Shown: positions 1 to 6,965 of the stretch, in pieces
How the letters are laid out: the number at the start of each line of letters is the position of its first letter
Position numbering within the stretch: position 1 is the stretch's first letter
Assembly: GCA_031267205.1 (NCBI GenBank)
Contig: JAIRZN010000111.1
Location: 1 to 27,425 of the forward strand
Length of the DNA: 27,425 nucleotides
Direction of reading: 5' to 3'
DNA from: Tannerellaceae bacterium
GTDB lineage: Bacteria > Bacteroidota > Bacteroidia > Bacteroidales > Tannerellaceae
Notes under the pieces: generated by a model
Databases searched by the model: none
Seen by the model: the letters and a program-made list of their open reading frames with translations, nothing else
Told to the model about the DNA's origin: nothing
Program-made: the position numbers and the translations under genes

Positions 1-1
1 A

Positions 2-94
2 CGGGATCGTTTGCAGCAATATCTTCATCAATCCTTCCGGGAAAAAGAACCGTTTGGTTGGGTGAGTAAGGACGAAAATGTAACTTTGCCATAA
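2..94 (+). CDS. C-terminal tail of an upstream gene (partial)
   Basis: An open frame enters from the left edge and ends at a TAA at 92-94, giving about 30 residues ending WVSKDENVTLP. It is the longest of the three forward frames open at the edge; the other two close at 62-69. The peptide is polar and charged like an ordinary globular C-terminus. I do not recognise the family from so few residues. The choice of frame is an inference, because all three frames are open at the start. Confidence 0.4.
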   Translation, partial: RDRLQQYLHQSFREKEPFGWVSKDENVTLP

Positions 95-137
95 TAGTTT
101 TTTTTAATGCCTAAAGTTAATAAGACTTTGGGATATA

Positions 138-171
138 GCAAAGGCCGAGCTTGGGAAAGTACGGCCTTTGT
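138..171 (+). other. Hairpin without a T-tract between genes
   Basis: AAAGGCCG at 140-147 pairs perfectly with CGGCCTTT at 162-169 across a 14-base loop, and one C-G and one G-T pair extend it outward. An A-run, not a T-run, follows on the plus strand, so it is not a standard intrinsic terminator. It could be a 3' end or a leader structure between the upstream gene and the metallopeptidase. Confidence 0.45.
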
Positions 172-196
172 AGTAAAAAAAAGAGGGAATACTTAT

Positions 197-234
197 TTTG
201 ACACACCCTCCGGTTATGAAATTACGTACATTTG
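197..234 (+). promoter_or_regulatory. Possible Bacteroidota-type promoter for the metallopeptidase
   Basis: TACATTTG at 227-234 matches the Bacteroidota -7 consensus TAnnTTTG exactly. A TTTG at 197-200 could serve as the -33 box, but the 26-base spacing is longer than the usual 19-22. Transcription would start only a few bases before the ATG at 243, which argues against the longer frame starting near 198. Confidence 0.35.
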
Positions 235-242
235 CGGCCGTT

Positions 243-944
243 ATGGAGAAAAAGATACACGACAAAGAATTAGGCGACATTACGCTGCGCTCTAATCCGA
301 GACTGAAACATTATAACTTGAAGGTGCGCGACGGCGTCGTCATCGCTTCAATGCCTGAGAGGGGAAGCGAGGCTGTCTTGCTTGACTTTATCAACAAAAA
401 CAGGGGGAAGCTTCTCGATAGCCTGCGGGAAAGTTCTCCGCAACGCTCCTTGCTGAACGAAGATACCGAGATGCAAACCAACAGCTTCAAACTCCACATA
501 TTCCGTACCGAAAGGGATAATGTCTACGTGAAACTCAGTCAGGGCATCCTCCACATCGCCTGCCCTGTGCATATGGATATGGAAGGCCCGGCGTCGCAAA
601 AATTGCTCAGGGATGTATTGGAAAAAGCTCTCCGCCACGAAGCGCGCCGCGTACTGCCCAACCGTCTCAACACCTTTGCAGGACAACACGGCTTCAAATA
701 CTCCAAAATACGGATAAACAACAGTAAAAGCCGATGGGGCAGTTGCAGTACAAGCGGCAGTATTAACCTCTCGCTCTCGCTGATGCTCCTGCCCGATCAC
801 CTCATAAACTACGTCCTCCTGCACGAACTCTGCCACACCGTAGAAATGAATCACGGCGAACGCTTCTGGAAAATCATGGACAAGGTGACCGACAACCAAT
901 CCCTGTCGCTCAGAAAAGAACTCAAGGGCTATAAGATGCTCTGA
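243..944 (+). CDS. YgjP-like M48-type zinc metallopeptidase
   Basis: A 233-residue protein of the YgjP/WLM-like (DUF45) metallopeptidase family, probably a cytoplasmic zinc protease of unknown substrate. The diagnostic motif HELCH at residues 194-198, followed by H204 (HExxH-N5-H), supplies three metal ligands and the catalytic glutamate. The segment SRWGSCS just before it is also typical of the family. The N-terminus reads KELGDITLRSNPRLKHYNLKV, a usual opening for this family, so I start at the ATG at 243. The frame is open upstream to 198, but a promoter-like TACATTTG lies inside that extension. No signal peptide or membrane segment is visible. The neighbours do not suggest a specific partner. 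Confidence 0.88.
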   Translation: MEKKIHDKELGDITLRSNPRLKHYNLKVRDGVVIASMPERGSEAVLLDFINKNRGKLLDSLRESSPQRSLLNEDTEMQTNSFKLHIFRTERDNVYVKLSQGILHIACPVHMDMEGPASQKLLRDVLEKALRHEARRVLPNRLNTFAGQHGFKYSKIRINNSKSRWGSCSTSGSINLSLSLMLLPDHLINYVLLHELCHTVEMNHGERFWKIMDKVTDNQSLSLRKELKGYKML

Positions 945-983
945 CCTGGGTGGTGACAAAATGCCGGTTGAGTAATAAGGCCT

Positions 984-1097
984 TTAATCATATTTATCAA
1001 AAAATCTCTTCCCTGCCTTGCTGCGTGCAAAAAGATACAGTCCTAACATAAAAAGGCAGAAAACGCCGCCTACAATAATCGTTTCCATAATTGACAT
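984..1097 (-). CDS. 37-residue single-span membrane protein
   Basis: A very short gene encoding MSIMETIIVGGVFCLFMLGL... and ending RFFDKYD. Residues about 5-23 form one hydrophobic membrane span, followed by a basic patch (ARSKAGKR) that would face the cytoplasm. Its ATG overlaps the TAA of the gene in front by one base (TAATG), a classic translational-coupling arrangement, which supports it being real despite its size. An internal ATG at 1088 is an alternative start. I do not recognise a named family. Its coupling to the DUF6722-type gene suggests that the two small membrane proteins act together. Confidence 0.6.
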   Translation of the reverse strand: MSIMETIIVGGVFCLFMLGLYLFARSKAGKRFFDKYD

Positions 1098-1273
1098 TAC
1101 TTTTTATCGTGAATAAAAAACAGTCCTAAACAAAACGCCGCAATGACAATAACGGCGCCAACTGTATAGACTGCCCATATTTGTTCAAAACCGCCTAAGA
1201 ACGATGATATAAGCACTGCCGTAGCAACGTACTTGGCAATATCCATAAACCACTTACCTATCTCTTTTTTCAT
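1097..1273 (-). CDS. DUF6722-like small membrane protein
   Basis: A 58-residue protein beginning MKKEIGKWFMDIAKYVATAV with two predicted membrane spans (about residues 13-28 and 33-52) and a basic tail HDKK. The N-terminal pattern matches my memory of DUF6722, a small Bacteroidota membrane family of unknown function. The start at 1273 is chosen over an upstream extension to 1336 because the family begins at MKKEIGKW and a TAnnTTTG promoter element lies in the extension. It is transcribed divergently from hisH across 85 bases and is coupled by a one-base overlap to the 37-residue gene behind it. Confidence 0.7.
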   Translation of the reverse strand: MKKEIGKWFMDIAKYVATAVLISSFLGGFEQIWAVYTVGAVIVIAAFCLGLFFIHDKK

Positions 1274-1292
1274 TGAATTATATTTACGATGG

Positions 1293-1300
1293 CAAATGTA
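1293..1300 (-). promoter_or_regulatory. -7 promoter element for the small membrane-protein pair
   Basis: On the minus strand this reads TACATTTG, an exact match to TAnnTTTG, 19 bases before the ATG at 1273. No convincing -33 TTTG is present at the expected distance. It lies in the short divergent region shared with the hisH promoter. Confidence 0.4.
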
Positions 1301-1320
1301 GCCAAAAAACGCGGCGAATG

Positions 1321-1351
1321 GTTGTACCTCTTGCAACCTTTCCTACCTTTG
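1321..1351 (+). promoter_or_regulatory. Probable promoter of the hisHAF-hisIE-ftsE operon
   Basis: GTTG at 1321-1324 (three of four -33 bases), 19 bases, then TACCTTTG at 1344-1351, an exact TAnnTTTG. The predicted transcript would start only a few bases before the hisH ATG at 1359, giving a leader too short for an attenuator or T-box. Confidence 0.5.
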
Positions 1352-1358
1352 CAATATT

Positions 1359-1949
1359 ATGAAAGTAGCTATTGTAAAGTATAATGCCGGAAACATTTAT
1401 TCGGTTGACTACGCCCTAAGGCGGCTGGGCGTCACGCCTGTCGTTACGGACGATGCCGGAGAATTGCTGACGGCGGACAAGGTGATCTTCCCGGGCGTGG
1501 GCGAGGCGCATACTACGATGCGCTATCTGAAGGAACATGGCTTGGAGGATGTCATACGCAGCCTTCGGCAACCTCTGCTCGGCATTTGTCTTGGTATGCA
1601 ACTGATGTGCCGCTACTCGGAAGAGGGCGGCGTGGATTGCTTAGGTATATTTGATGTGGACGTAAAACGTTTCATACCTCGCAAACAGGCGGACAAGGTG
1701 CCTCACACAGGGTGGAACACCTTGACGAGCGTGAGAGGCGGACTTTTCGACGCCGCGCAGGAAGGCCGCTTCGTTTATTTCGTCCACAGCTATTACGTGC
1801 CTGAAAACGTGTCGACGGCCGCCGTCACGGATTACATCCACCCCTTCAGCGCTGCTCTTCACAAAGACAATTTCTATGCAACCCAGTTTCATCCCGAAAA
1901 GAGTGGAGACACGGGTGAGGCGATATTAAAAAACTTCCTGAAACTATAA
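1359..1949 (+). CDS. hisH: Imidazole glycerol phosphate synthase, glutaminase subunit HisH
   Basis: A 196-residue class I glutamine amidotransferase that releases ammonia from glutamine and passes it to HisF during histidine and AICAR formation. The catalytic triad is visible: C77 in the nucleophile elbow GICLGMQ, and H178 with E180 in QFHPEKSG. The N-terminus MKVAIVKYNAGNIYSV and the oxyanion strand GVGEAHTTM are typical, and the length is normal. It is the first gene of a compact block hisH-hisA-hisF-hisIE. hisG, hisD, hisC and hisB are not in the window. The start is well supported by the promoter element just upstream. Confidence 0.97.
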   Translation: MKVAIVKYNAGNIYSVDYALRRLGVTPVVTDDAGELLTADKVIFPGVGEAHTTMRYLKEHGLEDVIRSLRQPLLGICLGMQLMCRYSEEGGVDCLGIFDVDVKRFIPRKQADKVPHTGWNTLTSVRGGLFDAAQEGRFVYFVHSYYVPENVSTAAVTDYIHPFSAALHKDNFYATQFHPEKSGDTGEAILKNFLKL

Positions 1950-1957
1950 TCACGGAC

Positions 1958-2677
1958 ATGATAGAACTTATTCCCGCTATTGACCTGATCGACGGTAAAT
2001 GCGTACGTCTGACCAAGGGCGATTACGATACTAAAAAGATATACAGCGAAGACCCGCTCGAAGCAGCCAAGCTTTTTGAAGATTGCGGTATGCAACGCCT
2101 GCACGTAGTAGACCTCGACGGGGCGCGCGCTGGGCGTATCGTTAACTACAAGGCTCTGGAACGTTTATCCTCGCGGACGTCGCTGGCGATCGACTTCGGC
2201 GGTGGGCTTAAGTGTACGGACGACTTGCGCGTGGCCTTCGACTGCGGAGCGCGGATGGCTACCGGCGGAAGCATTGCCGTGAAGGATCCCGATTCCTTTG
2301 CTTCGTGGATAACGCTCTTCGGTAGCGACCGTATTATACTCGGCGCAGACGTTAAAGACAACCGAATAGCTGTGTCCGGATGGGAAGAAACAACCGACTA
2401 CGAACTGATACCCTTTATCGACGCTTATCGCGAGAAAGGCATCACGCAGGTAATCACTACCGACATCAGTCGCGACGGCACTCTGCGAGGCCCTTCCATA
2501 GATATGTACAGGGAGATGCTTGAAGCTCTTCCCGAAGTCTATATCATAGCGAGCGGAGGCGTTTCCTCGATCGGGGACATAGAACGGTTGGAAGAAGCAG
2601 GCATCCCGGCGGTAATCTTCGGTAAGGCTTTTTACGAGGGACGTATCACAACGGCGGAACTGATGCGGTTCGCCTGA
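1958..2677 (+). CDS. hisA: ProFAR isomerase HisA
   Basis: A 239-residue (beta/alpha)8-barrel enzyme that isomerises ProFAR to PRFAR, the step before HisHF. The catalytic aspartates are D9 in the opening PAIDLIDGKCVRL and D131 in LGADVKDN. The phosphate-binding glycine segments FGGGLK (residues 80-85) and the C-terminal ASGGVSS are present. It starts 8 bases after hisH and is followed after 22 bases by hisF, in the order expected for the enzymes' consecutive steps. The barrel's two-fold repeat is intact and nothing is truncated. Confidence 0.97.
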   Translation: MIELIPAIDLIDGKCVRLTKGDYDTKKIYSEDPLEAAKLFEDCGMQRLHVVDLDGARAGRIVNYKALERLSSRTSLAIDFGGGLKCTDDLRVAFDCGARMATGGSIAVKDPDSFASWITLFGSDRIILGADVKDNRIAVSGWEETTDYELIPFIDAYREKGITQVITTDISRDGTLRGPSIDMYREMLEALPEVYIIASGGVSSIGDIERLEEAGIPAVIFGKAFYEGRITTAELMRFA

Positions 2678-2699
2678 AAAAACAGATAAAAAATATACA

Positions 2700-3455
2700 A
2701 TGCTTGCCAAGAGAATTATCCCGTGCTTAGACGTTATGGACGGCGTGACAGTCAAGGGCGTAAACTTTATTAATTTTCGCGACGCCGGCGACGCAGTGGA
2801 ATTAGGAGACCGCTACAGTCGCGAAGGAGCCGACGAACTGGTGTACCTCGACATCGCTGCTTCGCACGAGGGACGTAAAACGTTTACCGATTTAGTAAAA
2901 AACGTGGCCGCACGACTGAATATTCCTTTCACCGTAGGCGGAGGCATCAACGAAATGAGCGACGTCGACCGCCTGCTTAATGCGGGAGCCGACAAAGTGT
3001 CGGTCAATTCCGCCGCCCTGCGCCGTCCGCAACTAATAGAAGAAATTGCCGCAGGCTTCGGAAGTCAAGTCTGTGTCGTGGCCATTGACGCCAATTACGA
3101 GGATGGGCGCTGGTTGTGCTACCTCAACGGGGGACGTATTCCGACGGGGAGGGACTTATTTCAATGGGCTGCCGAAGCCGAGGAACGCGGAGCGGGTGAA
3201 ATCCTCTTTACCAGCATGACGCACGACGGCGTCAGGGGTGGATACGCCAACGAGGCCCTGTCTACATTGTCCGAAACGCTCCGAATACCCGTCATAGCGT
3301 CAGGCGGAGCCGGAACTAAGGAGCATTTCCGGGACGCTTTCCTTCGCGGAAAAGCTGACGCTGCCCTCGCCGCCGGTGTCTTCCACTTCGGAGAAATATC
3401 CGTCGGGGATCTCAAGGCCTACCTCGCACAGGAAGGCGTTAATGTAAGAACGTAA
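2700..3455 (+). CDS. hisF: Imidazole glycerol phosphate synthase, cyclase subunit HisF
   Basis: A 251-residue (beta/alpha)8 barrel that uses ammonia from HisH to turn PRFAR into imidazole glycerol phosphate and AICAR. The catalytic acids D11 (MLAKRIIPCLDV) and D130 (VVAIDAN) are in place, as are the phosphate loops TVGGGI (about 78-83) and ASGGAG in the second half. The length matches the family. It lies between hisA and hisIE in the same operon and would form a cytoplasmic heterodimer with the HisH encoded three genes earlier. Confidence 0.97.
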   Translation: MLAKRIIPCLDVMDGVTVKGVNFINFRDAGDAVELGDRYSREGADELVYLDIAASHEGRKTFTDLVKNVAARLNIPFTVGGGINEMSDVDRLLNAGADKVSVNSAALRRPQLIEEIAAGFGSQVCVVAIDANYEDGRWLCYLNGGRIPTGRDLFQWAAEAEERGAGEILFTSMTHDGVRGGYANEALSTLSETLRIPVIASGGAGTKEHFRDAFLRGKADAALAAGVFHFGEISVGDLKAYLAQEGVNVRT

Positions 3456-3473
3456 ATTAAAACATAGAACAAC

Positions 3474-4070
3474 GTGAAGATTGATTTTGAAAAAATGGGC
3501 GGCCTCGTCCCCGCCATTATCCAGGACGACGATACGGGCATGGTGCTGATGCTTGGCTTTATGAACGAAGAGGCTTTTATCAAGACGAAAGAAACGGGCC
3601 GGGTAACCTTCTTCAGCCGGACGAGGAACTGTCTCTGGACTAAAGGCGAGACGAGCGGGAACTTCCTGCTGACAACAAACATATTGCCGGATTGCGACCG
3701 TGATACGCTACTCATCAAAGCTCGGCCGCAGGGCCCGGTCTGTCATACGGGCGACGACACATGTTTCGGCGAACATAACGCGGCTGACGAGATCCTTTTC
3801 CTAAAGCATCTGCAAGGCGTCATCGAGCAGCGCAGGCAGGAAATGCCCGAAGGCTCCTACACAACTACGCTCTTTACCAAAGGCGTAAACCGTATGGCTC
3901 AAAAAGTCGGGGAGGAAGCCGTCGAAACAGTTATAGAGGCTACAAACGGCACCGAGGAACGCTTCATCTACGAGGCCTCCGACCTGGTTTACCATCTCAT
4001 GGTGTTGCTGACAAGTAAAGGTCTCAAATTAGAAGACCTCTGCCGGGAATTAAAAAAAAGGCATAAATAA
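3474..4070 (+). CDS. hisI: Bifunctional PRA-CH cyclohydrolase / PRA-PH pyrophosphatase HisIE
   Basis: A 198-residue fusion catalysing histidine steps 2 and 3. The HisI part (about residues 1-103) carries the metal motif DCDRD (residues 73-77) and zinc cysteines C74, C90 and C97 in PVCHTGDDTCF. The HisE part (about 107-198) shows the MazG-like helix AQKVGEEAVETVIEA. The start is a GTG at 3474: the residues after it (KIDFEKMGGLVPAIIQD) match the usual family N-terminus, whereas the first ATG, seven codons in, would cut into the conserved region. It starts 18 bases after hisF and is followed after 11 bases by the ABC ATPase. Confidence 0.95.
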   Translation: MKIDFEKMGGLVPAIIQDDDTGMVLMLGFMNEEAFIKTKETGRVTFFSRTRNCLWTKGETSGNFLLTTNILPDCDRDTLLIKARPQGPVCHTGDDTCFGEHNAADEILFLKHLQGVIEQRRQEMPEGSYTTTLFTKGVNRMAQKVGEEAVETVIEATNGTEERFIYEASDLVYHLMVLLTSKGLKLEDLCRELKKRHK

Positions 4071-4081
4071 TAAATCTATAT

Positions 4082-4762
4082 ATGGAAAAAGTATCCCCCC
4101 TGCTACGCTTAGAGAAAATTGAAATCAGTATAGGCGAAAACGTCATACTGCAAAACGCTTCCTTCACGCTCAACGATGGGGAGTTCGTCTACATAATAGG
4201 GAAAGTCGGCTCCGGCAAAAGTAGCCTCCTCAAATCCCTCTATTGCGAAATACCTGTCTTGCACGGACGCGCGCGCCTGATGGAGTACAACCTCCGAAGA
4301 ATTAAATACAAGGAAATACCGTTCCTGCGCAGGAAACTCGGTATAGTCTTCCAGGATTTCCAATTGCTCACCGACCGCACTGTGGACGGCAACCTCGATT
4401 TTGTTCTCAAGGCTACCGGATGGACAAAAAGGAATGAAATCGAAGACCGCATCGACGACGTGCTTAATCGCGTGGGCATGTCAAACAAGGGATACAAAAG
4501 ACCGCACGAACTCTCCGGCGGCGAACAACAGCGCATCGTCATCGCACGCGCCTTGCTTAACAATCCCAAACTCATCCTCGCTGACGAACCGACGGGCAAC
4601 CTTGACCCGGAAACAAGCGCGCAAATCGTCCAGCTCCTTCACAACATCAGCAGGCAAGGCACGGCCGTTATTATGACGACCCACAACTACAATATGGTGC
4701 GTGACTTCCCCGCCAGGGTGGTGAAATGCGAGAACGGTAACTTAACCGATGTCGAGGACTGA
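4082..4762 (+). CDS. ftsE: FtsE-type cell-division ABC ATPase
   Basis: A 226-residue ABC ATP-binding protein. Visible motifs are Walker A GKVGSGKS (40-47), Q-loop Q91, signature LSGGE (144-148), Walker B LILADE (164-169) and switch histidine H201 in TTHN. The sequence between these motifs (FLRRKLGIVFQDFQLLTDRTV) and the small size are characteristic of FtsE, which with the membrane protein FtsX links the divisome to peptidoglycan hydrolases. No ftsX is adjacent, so the partner must be elsewhere. It ends the his operon and its stop lies 12 bases from the stop of the convergent sigma-factor gene. A LolD-like transporter ATPase is the main alternative. Confidence 0.85.
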   Translation: MEKVSPLLRLEKIEISIGENVILQNASFTLNDGEFVYIIGKVGSGKSSLLKSLYCEIPVLHGRARLMEYNLRRIKYKEIPFLRRKLGIVFQDFQLLTDRTVDGNLDFVLKATGWTKRNEIEDRIDDVLNRVGMSNKGYKRPHELSGGEQQRIVIARALLNNPKLILADEPTGNLDPETSAQIVQLLHNISRQGTAVIMTTHNYNMVRDFPARVVKCENGNLTDVED

Positions 4763-4774
4763 CGCCCGCATCCA

Positions 4775-5323
4775 TCACACGCCGGTAATCACTTCCATGT
4801 ACAAGCCGCGCAGCCTCTCGCGCAAATAAAGTACGGCGTAACGCTTACGCGAAAGAACGGTATTGACCGCGACGCCGGTCGCCTCTGCCGTCTCCTTTAC
4901 CGACAGGCCGCGTAACTCGGTCTTCTCGAACACGTCGCGCTGGGCGGCGGGCAACTCCGCAAGCGCGGCGTCGAGCTCGCTCCAAACCAATGAATGAAGA
5001 TATTCGACCTCCGGCGAGGCGTCGCTGTCAAACATTATCTCGGCCAAATCCTCCAGCATCGCGTCGTCGTCGCCTTGCCATACGGGATAAGCCTCCTCAC
5101 GCTTCTTGACGCCGCTATTTATGATCTGGTTCCGCGCCACGCAATACAGCCACGCCGCAATATTTTCCACCGGTCGGGACAAGCTGTCCATCTTCGCCAA
5201 CCTGTAAAACACCTCCTGCAAAATATCCTCGGCATCTTCTACCGACGATACGCGCCTGCGGATGAAGTTTCTCAACTGCAACCGGTATGTTTTTACCACT
5301 TCCGTGACGTCCCTTTGAGGCAT
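4775..5323 (-). CDS. ECF-type RNA polymerase sigma factor
   Basis: A 182-residue sigma-70-family protein. Region 2 is recognisable around SSVEDAEDILQEVFYRLAKM, and AAWLYCVARNQIIN follows it. Region 4 carries a helix-turn-helix in LSVKETAEATGVAVNTVLSR near the C-terminus, with the usual LPAAQRDVF lead-in. There is no sigma region 1 or 3, as in ECF factors. I start at the ATG at 5323; a TTG at 5347 would add eight residues and overlap the gene in front. It sits 16 bases behind a small membrane protein gene in the same direction, a possible regulator. It is convergent with ftsE, with only 12 bases between the stops and no obvious terminator. Confidence 0.92.
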   Translation of the reverse strand: MPQRDVTEVVKTYRLQLRNFIRRRVSSVEDAEDILQEVFYRLAKMDSLSRPVENIAAWLYCVARNQIINSGVKKREEAYPVWQGDDDAMLEDLAEIMFDSDASPEVEYLHSLVWSELDAALAELPAAQRDVFEKTELRGLSVKETAEATGVAVNTVLSRKRYAVLYLRERLRGLYMEVITGV

Positions 5324-5339
5324 GGCTGTTTTCGCTGCG

Positions 5340-5663
5340 CTAATCAAAGCGTCCGAAGAAGAAACGGTTATGGGCGTGATGCTTTTCGACGAACGACTGC
5401 CGCTCTTCGGGGGTCATAGCCAACCACTTCTCGCGGATGGCGTTATGCCGCCTGTTCCAGCCGCCGTGCATGCCGAGGCCCCTGCCCAAAAATCCGCCGA
5501 ACAGTATCCTCGACAATGCAAGCAGGCCCAAAGCCTGGAGGAAGTCAATACTCGCGACGCTGAACAGACGCGGAAGGAGCGCGTTCCACAGCAGCATCGT
5601 CACGGCGCTGAATCCGGCGATGGCCGCCAGCGCATAAGTCACATGTAATAAATGAGATTTCAT
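5340..5663 (-). CDS. 107-residue membrane protein upstream of the sigma factor
   Basis: It has two hydrophobic segments (about residues 7-28 and 40-60), then a glycine-rich turn (GGFLGRGLGMHGG) and a basic, histidine-rich tail. The tail contains WLAMTPEERQSFVEKHHAHN, a pattern seen in small envelope proteins linked to ECF sigma factors in Bacteroidota. I do not recognise a named family. No classic anti-sigma zinc motif (HxxxCxxC) is present. Being the first gene of the operon with the sigma factor, it could modulate it or respond to envelope or metal stress through the histidine-rich tail. This is inferred from position and composition only. Confidence 0.75.
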   Translation of the reverse strand: MKSHLLHVTYALAAIAGFSAVTMLLWNALLPRLFSVASIDFLQALGLLALSRILFGGFLGRGLGMHGGWNRRHNAIREKWLAMTPEERQSFVEKHHAHNRFFFGRFD

Positions 5664-5674
5664 ACTCGTAATTT

Positions 5675-5706
5675 TTAAATTATATATTCAACCAATAATA
5701 AGCAAA
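5675..5706 (-). promoter_or_regulatory. Possible promoter of the sigma-factor operon
   Basis: On the minus strand TTTG (5703-5706) is followed after 20 bases by TAATTTAA (5675-5682), a partial match to TAnnTTTG, 11 bases before the ATG at 5663. The spacing is right but the -7 box is imperfect. Confidence 0.35.
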
Positions 5707-5831
5707 CTCCAAGGCGCCGTATTTACGCGCCCCGATACCCTTATATTATTAAAGACAGGCGAGGGAGGGGAATATTTTACGGCGACACCCTGTTTTTGAT
5801 GCAAAGCATATAAATAATTCCCTTTATCGTG

Positions 5832-5839
5832 TATATTTG
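5832..5839 (+). promoter_or_regulatory. -7 promoter element for the multi-pass membrane protein
   Basis: TATATTTG matches TAnnTTTG exactly, 30 bases before the ATG at 5870, a normal leader length. No TTTG lies at the expected 19-22 bases upstream, so the -33 box is weak or absent. Confidence 0.4.
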
Positions 5840-5869
5840 CCCCCGATAATAATAAAAATAAGCAGTAAT

Positions 5870-6634
5870 ATGGAAACACGTTTCACCGTAACAAATGTTT
5901 TAAGCGCTTCCTGGAGAGCGCTCCTGTCGCAGATATGGATACTTGCGGGCTTGCTCATAGGCTACACTATCCTGTCGTCAATTCTTAGCGTCGTCCTGGC
6001 GCCGCTGCTCGTGTCCTCATCGCTGGGCGGGCTGTTCCTCAACTTGTTGAATCTCGTCATATCGCTGATGTTCTCGCTCGGATATTTGAAAAATATCTTC
6101 CAAACGCTCGACGGCGACGAGCCGCGCTTCTCGGCATACGGGCAACAGGCGCGGAAGATAGGTACATACTTTGTCGCAAGCCTCCTGTACGGCATCGTCA
6201 TCCTCGCCGTCGCCGGCGTGACGGTAGGGCCTTATTTTTACACGCTGCACGATTTGGCGATGTTCAAAGATACGGTTTTCTCTCCCTACCTGCTGCCTGA
6301 GGTGCCCGAAGGAACGGGATGGGCTGCGTTTTTGATCATGATGGGAGCCGTAATCCTGCTCCTGCCGGCAATGTATCTGGGGCTGAGGCTCATGTTTTAT
6401 CAGGCTTGCATTGTTGATGACGAGGGCGTCGGCATCCTTGATTCCCTAAAAAGGAGCTGGGAGATGACAAAAGGGCATATGCTTCCCTTGTTCCTGCTGG
6501 CCTTGGCCTCGTTAGGAATTATGATCGTGGGATTCATGGCGTTTATAGTGGGAATTTTTGTGGCCATACCTCTCGTATATATAATGTATTGTTGCGCGTA
6601 CCGTAGATTGAACCCCTACCCTGAGGCGGACTAA
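5870..6634 (+). CDS. Multi-pass integral membrane protein of unknown function
   Basis: A 254-residue protein with about five to six membrane spans (roughly residues 20-45, 50-72, 93-118, 145-172, 205-240). The segment GILDSLKRSWEMTKGHMLPLF between the later spans resembles the helix seen in DUF975/YciC-like and glycerophosphoryl-diester-phosphodiesterase membrane-domain proteins, where it recurs as SxxxSWxLTKG. No catalytic motif can be recognised. The start at 5870 is preferred over an in-frame ATG at 5837 because the promoter element TATATTTG lies across the longer start. It is transcribed alone and followed by a strong terminator. Confidence 0.85.
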   Translation: METRFTVTNVLSASWRALLSQIWILAGLLIGYTILSSILSVVLAPLLVSSSLGGLFLNLLNLVISLMFSLGYLKNIFQTLDGDEPRFSAYGQQARKIGTYFVASLLYGIVILAVAGVTVGPYFYTLHDLAMFKDTVFSPYLLPEVPEGTGWAAFLIMMGAVILLLPAMYLGLRLMFYQACIVDDEGVGILDSLKRSWEMTKGHMLPLFLLALASLGIMIVGFMAFIVGIFVAIPLVYIMYCCAYRRLNPYPEAD

Positions 6635-6672
6635 GCGCGTCATTTGTCGAACTCAACCGCCGTATTTATAAA

Positions 6673-6701
6673 GGGGCAGGCCTCGCGCCTGTCCTTTTTT
6701 T
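6673..6701 (+). terminator. Intrinsic terminator of the membrane-protein gene
   Basis: GGGCAGGC at 6674-6681 pairs with GCCTGTCC at 6687-6694 (one G-T pair) across a five-base loop, followed directly by seven T (6695-6701). It lies 39 bases past the stop at 6634. Confidence 0.9.
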
Positions 6702-6838
6702 GTTGCGCCCGCGCGTTCGCTTGGAAATATACGGCTCAATCGCGCGAGGGCGGGGGGGCGTAATAAAAAGCCGGCGGCGGCGCATCGTGGGGTGGCGGGC
6801 GAAAGGGGGGCTGAGGTATAGAAATCTGCGGGGAGCGT

Positions 6839-6874
6839 AAAAAAGAAAGGGCTGCGCACTATTGCACGCAGCCC
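6839..6874 (-). terminator. Intrinsic terminator of the DUF6261 gene
   Basis: Read on the minus strand, the perfect 8-base stem formed by 6867-6874 and 6849-6856 (GGGCTGCG/CGCAGCCC, 10-base loop) is followed by TTTCTTTTTT (6848-6839). It lies about 90 bases past the stop of the minus-strand gene at 6966. Confidence 0.88.
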
Positions 6875-6965
6875 CCAGTTTTAAACGAAATTTGTTAAAA
6901 AAAACTTTGAAAAGTACGGCTACCACTGACATCACGTCACCGGGTCGCCTGATAACTCTAAAAAT

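Larger units (their letters stand above)
6635..6965. other. Convergent intergenic region
   Basis: 331 bases between two converging genes. Apart from the two intrinsic terminators listed separately I see only a G-rich stretch (about 6740-6835) on the plus strand with no repeat or open frame that looks coding. Confidence 0.7.

Noticed and set aside
107..295. 62-residue plus-strand frame
   Set aside because: It overlaps the metallopeptidase start and includes the intergenic hairpin; its composition is not convincing and no family is recognised.
1274..1358. Histidine attenuator or T-box before hisH
   Set aside because: The predicted leader is only a few bases long, and no run of histidine codons or terminator hairpin is present.
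4763..4774. Bidirectional terminator between ftsE and the sigma-factor gene
   Set aside because: The 12-base gap and its flanks show no stable stem with a T-tract.
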